Part shown: piece by piece, positions 6,175-6,401 of the stretch
How positions within the stretch are numbered: the first letter of the stretch is position 1
How the letters are laid out: the number at the start of each line of letters is the position of its first letter
Assembly: GCA_013203525.1 (NCBI GenBank)
Contig: JABMQB010000158.1
Location: 1 to 6,401 of the forward strand
From: Mariniphaga sp.
GTDB lineage: Bacteria > Bacteroidota > Bacteroidia > Bacteroidales > Prolixibacteraceae
DNA: 6,401 bases
Direction of reading: 5' to 3'
The notes under the pieces: generated by a model
The model's database searches: none
Seen by the model: the letters and a program-made list of their open reading frames with translations, nothing else
What the model was told of the DNA's origin: nothing
Position numbers and translations under genes: made by a program

Positions 6175-6401
6175 ATGAGAAATTTAATGAAATTAACAGT
6201 TGTAGCAATATTTGTATTAATTACAGGATTTGCAAGTGCTCAAGCTCCAAAATTTGGACATATTGATTTACAGGCATTAATTCAGGTTATGCCTGAAAGG
6301 ACTGTTGCCGAAGAACAATTTAATACGTTTCAGGCCGAACTTGAAGACTTGCTTGGAACCATGCAAGCTGAGTATCAGACCTTGATTGAACAATATCAAG
6401 C
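6175..6401 (+). CDS. OmpH/Skp-like periplasmic chaperone (second copy, partial)
   Basis: The gene runs off the window after 75 full codons. From the ATG at 6175 it reads MRNLMKLTVVAIFVLITGF, then a signal peptide end ASA-Q, then APKFGHIDLQALIQVMPER. That is the same strand-helix opening (K-F-x-x-x-D, then a helix ending in P) as the preceding OmpH, followed by a Glu/Gln-rich coiled-coil start (AEEQFNTFQAELEDLL). It is probably a second Skp-like holdase. Tandem, diverged ompH copies after bamA are normal in Bacteroidetes. ATG 6187 is an alternative start. An upstream in-frame GTG at 6148 would add nine residues but overlaps the promoter-like element. In related genomes a glutamate racemase gene often follows, but that lies beyond this window. 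Confidence 0.88.
   Translation, partial: MRNLMKLTVVAIFVLITGFASAQAPKFGHIDLQALIQVMPERTVAEEQFNTFQAELEDLLGTMQAEYQTLIEQYQ

Noticed and set aside
1..6401. CRISPR arrays, tRNA or rRNA genes, insertion sequences, phage genes or defence systems
   Set aside because: I saw no spaced direct repeats, cloverleaf sequences, transposase or integrase motifs; the window is almost fully explained by core envelope genes.

Overview
The window looks like an ordinary housekeeping segment of an AT-rich Bacteroidetes (Bacteroidota) chromosome, with all genes on the + strand. Several signs support this. The order nadK, DUF6089-type outer-membrane protein, uppS, bamA, ompH, ompH is a familiar Bacteroidetes arrangement. 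A promoter-like TAnnTTTG element lies ahead of the main gene block. Gene starts lack clear Shine-Dalgarno sequences. Signal peptides end in xxA-Q. The order or family cannot be fixed from this sequence alone.

Layout. Bases 1-30 appear to be the last codons of an upstream gene. Bases 41-922 are the NAD kinase frame, interrupted at codon 54 by an in-frame TGA (200-202) just ahead of the GGDG motif. Bases 923-1216 are a non-coding region holding a weak hairpin after nadK, a good Bacteroidetes-type promoter candidate (1001-1008), a perfect 7-bp inverted repeat just downstream of it, and a leader of about 200 nt. Then come a DUF6089-like secreted beta-barrel protein (1217-2092), undecaprenyl diphosphate synthase (2098-2841, GTG start), BamA (2856-5555) and a first OmpH/Skp-like periplasmic chaperone (5596-6135). 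A second OmpH/Skp-like gene (from 6175) is cut off by the window end. A second promoter-like element sits between the two ompH genes.

How the genes work together. From the promoter near 1001 onward the genes form a likely operon for envelope building. UppS makes the C55 lipid carrier for peptidoglycan and surface glycans. The Skp-like proteins escort unfolded outer-membrane proteins across the periplasm. BamA inserts those proteins into the outer membrane, and the DUF6089-like protein is probably itself an outer-membrane barrel. NAD kinase upstream supplies NADP and probably belongs to a separate transcript.

I see no new biological system here. The two observations most worth following are the in-frame TGA in an otherwise intact, normally essential NAD kinase gene, and a Gly/Tyr-rich repeat of 9-residue units inserted into a predicted surface loop of BamA.
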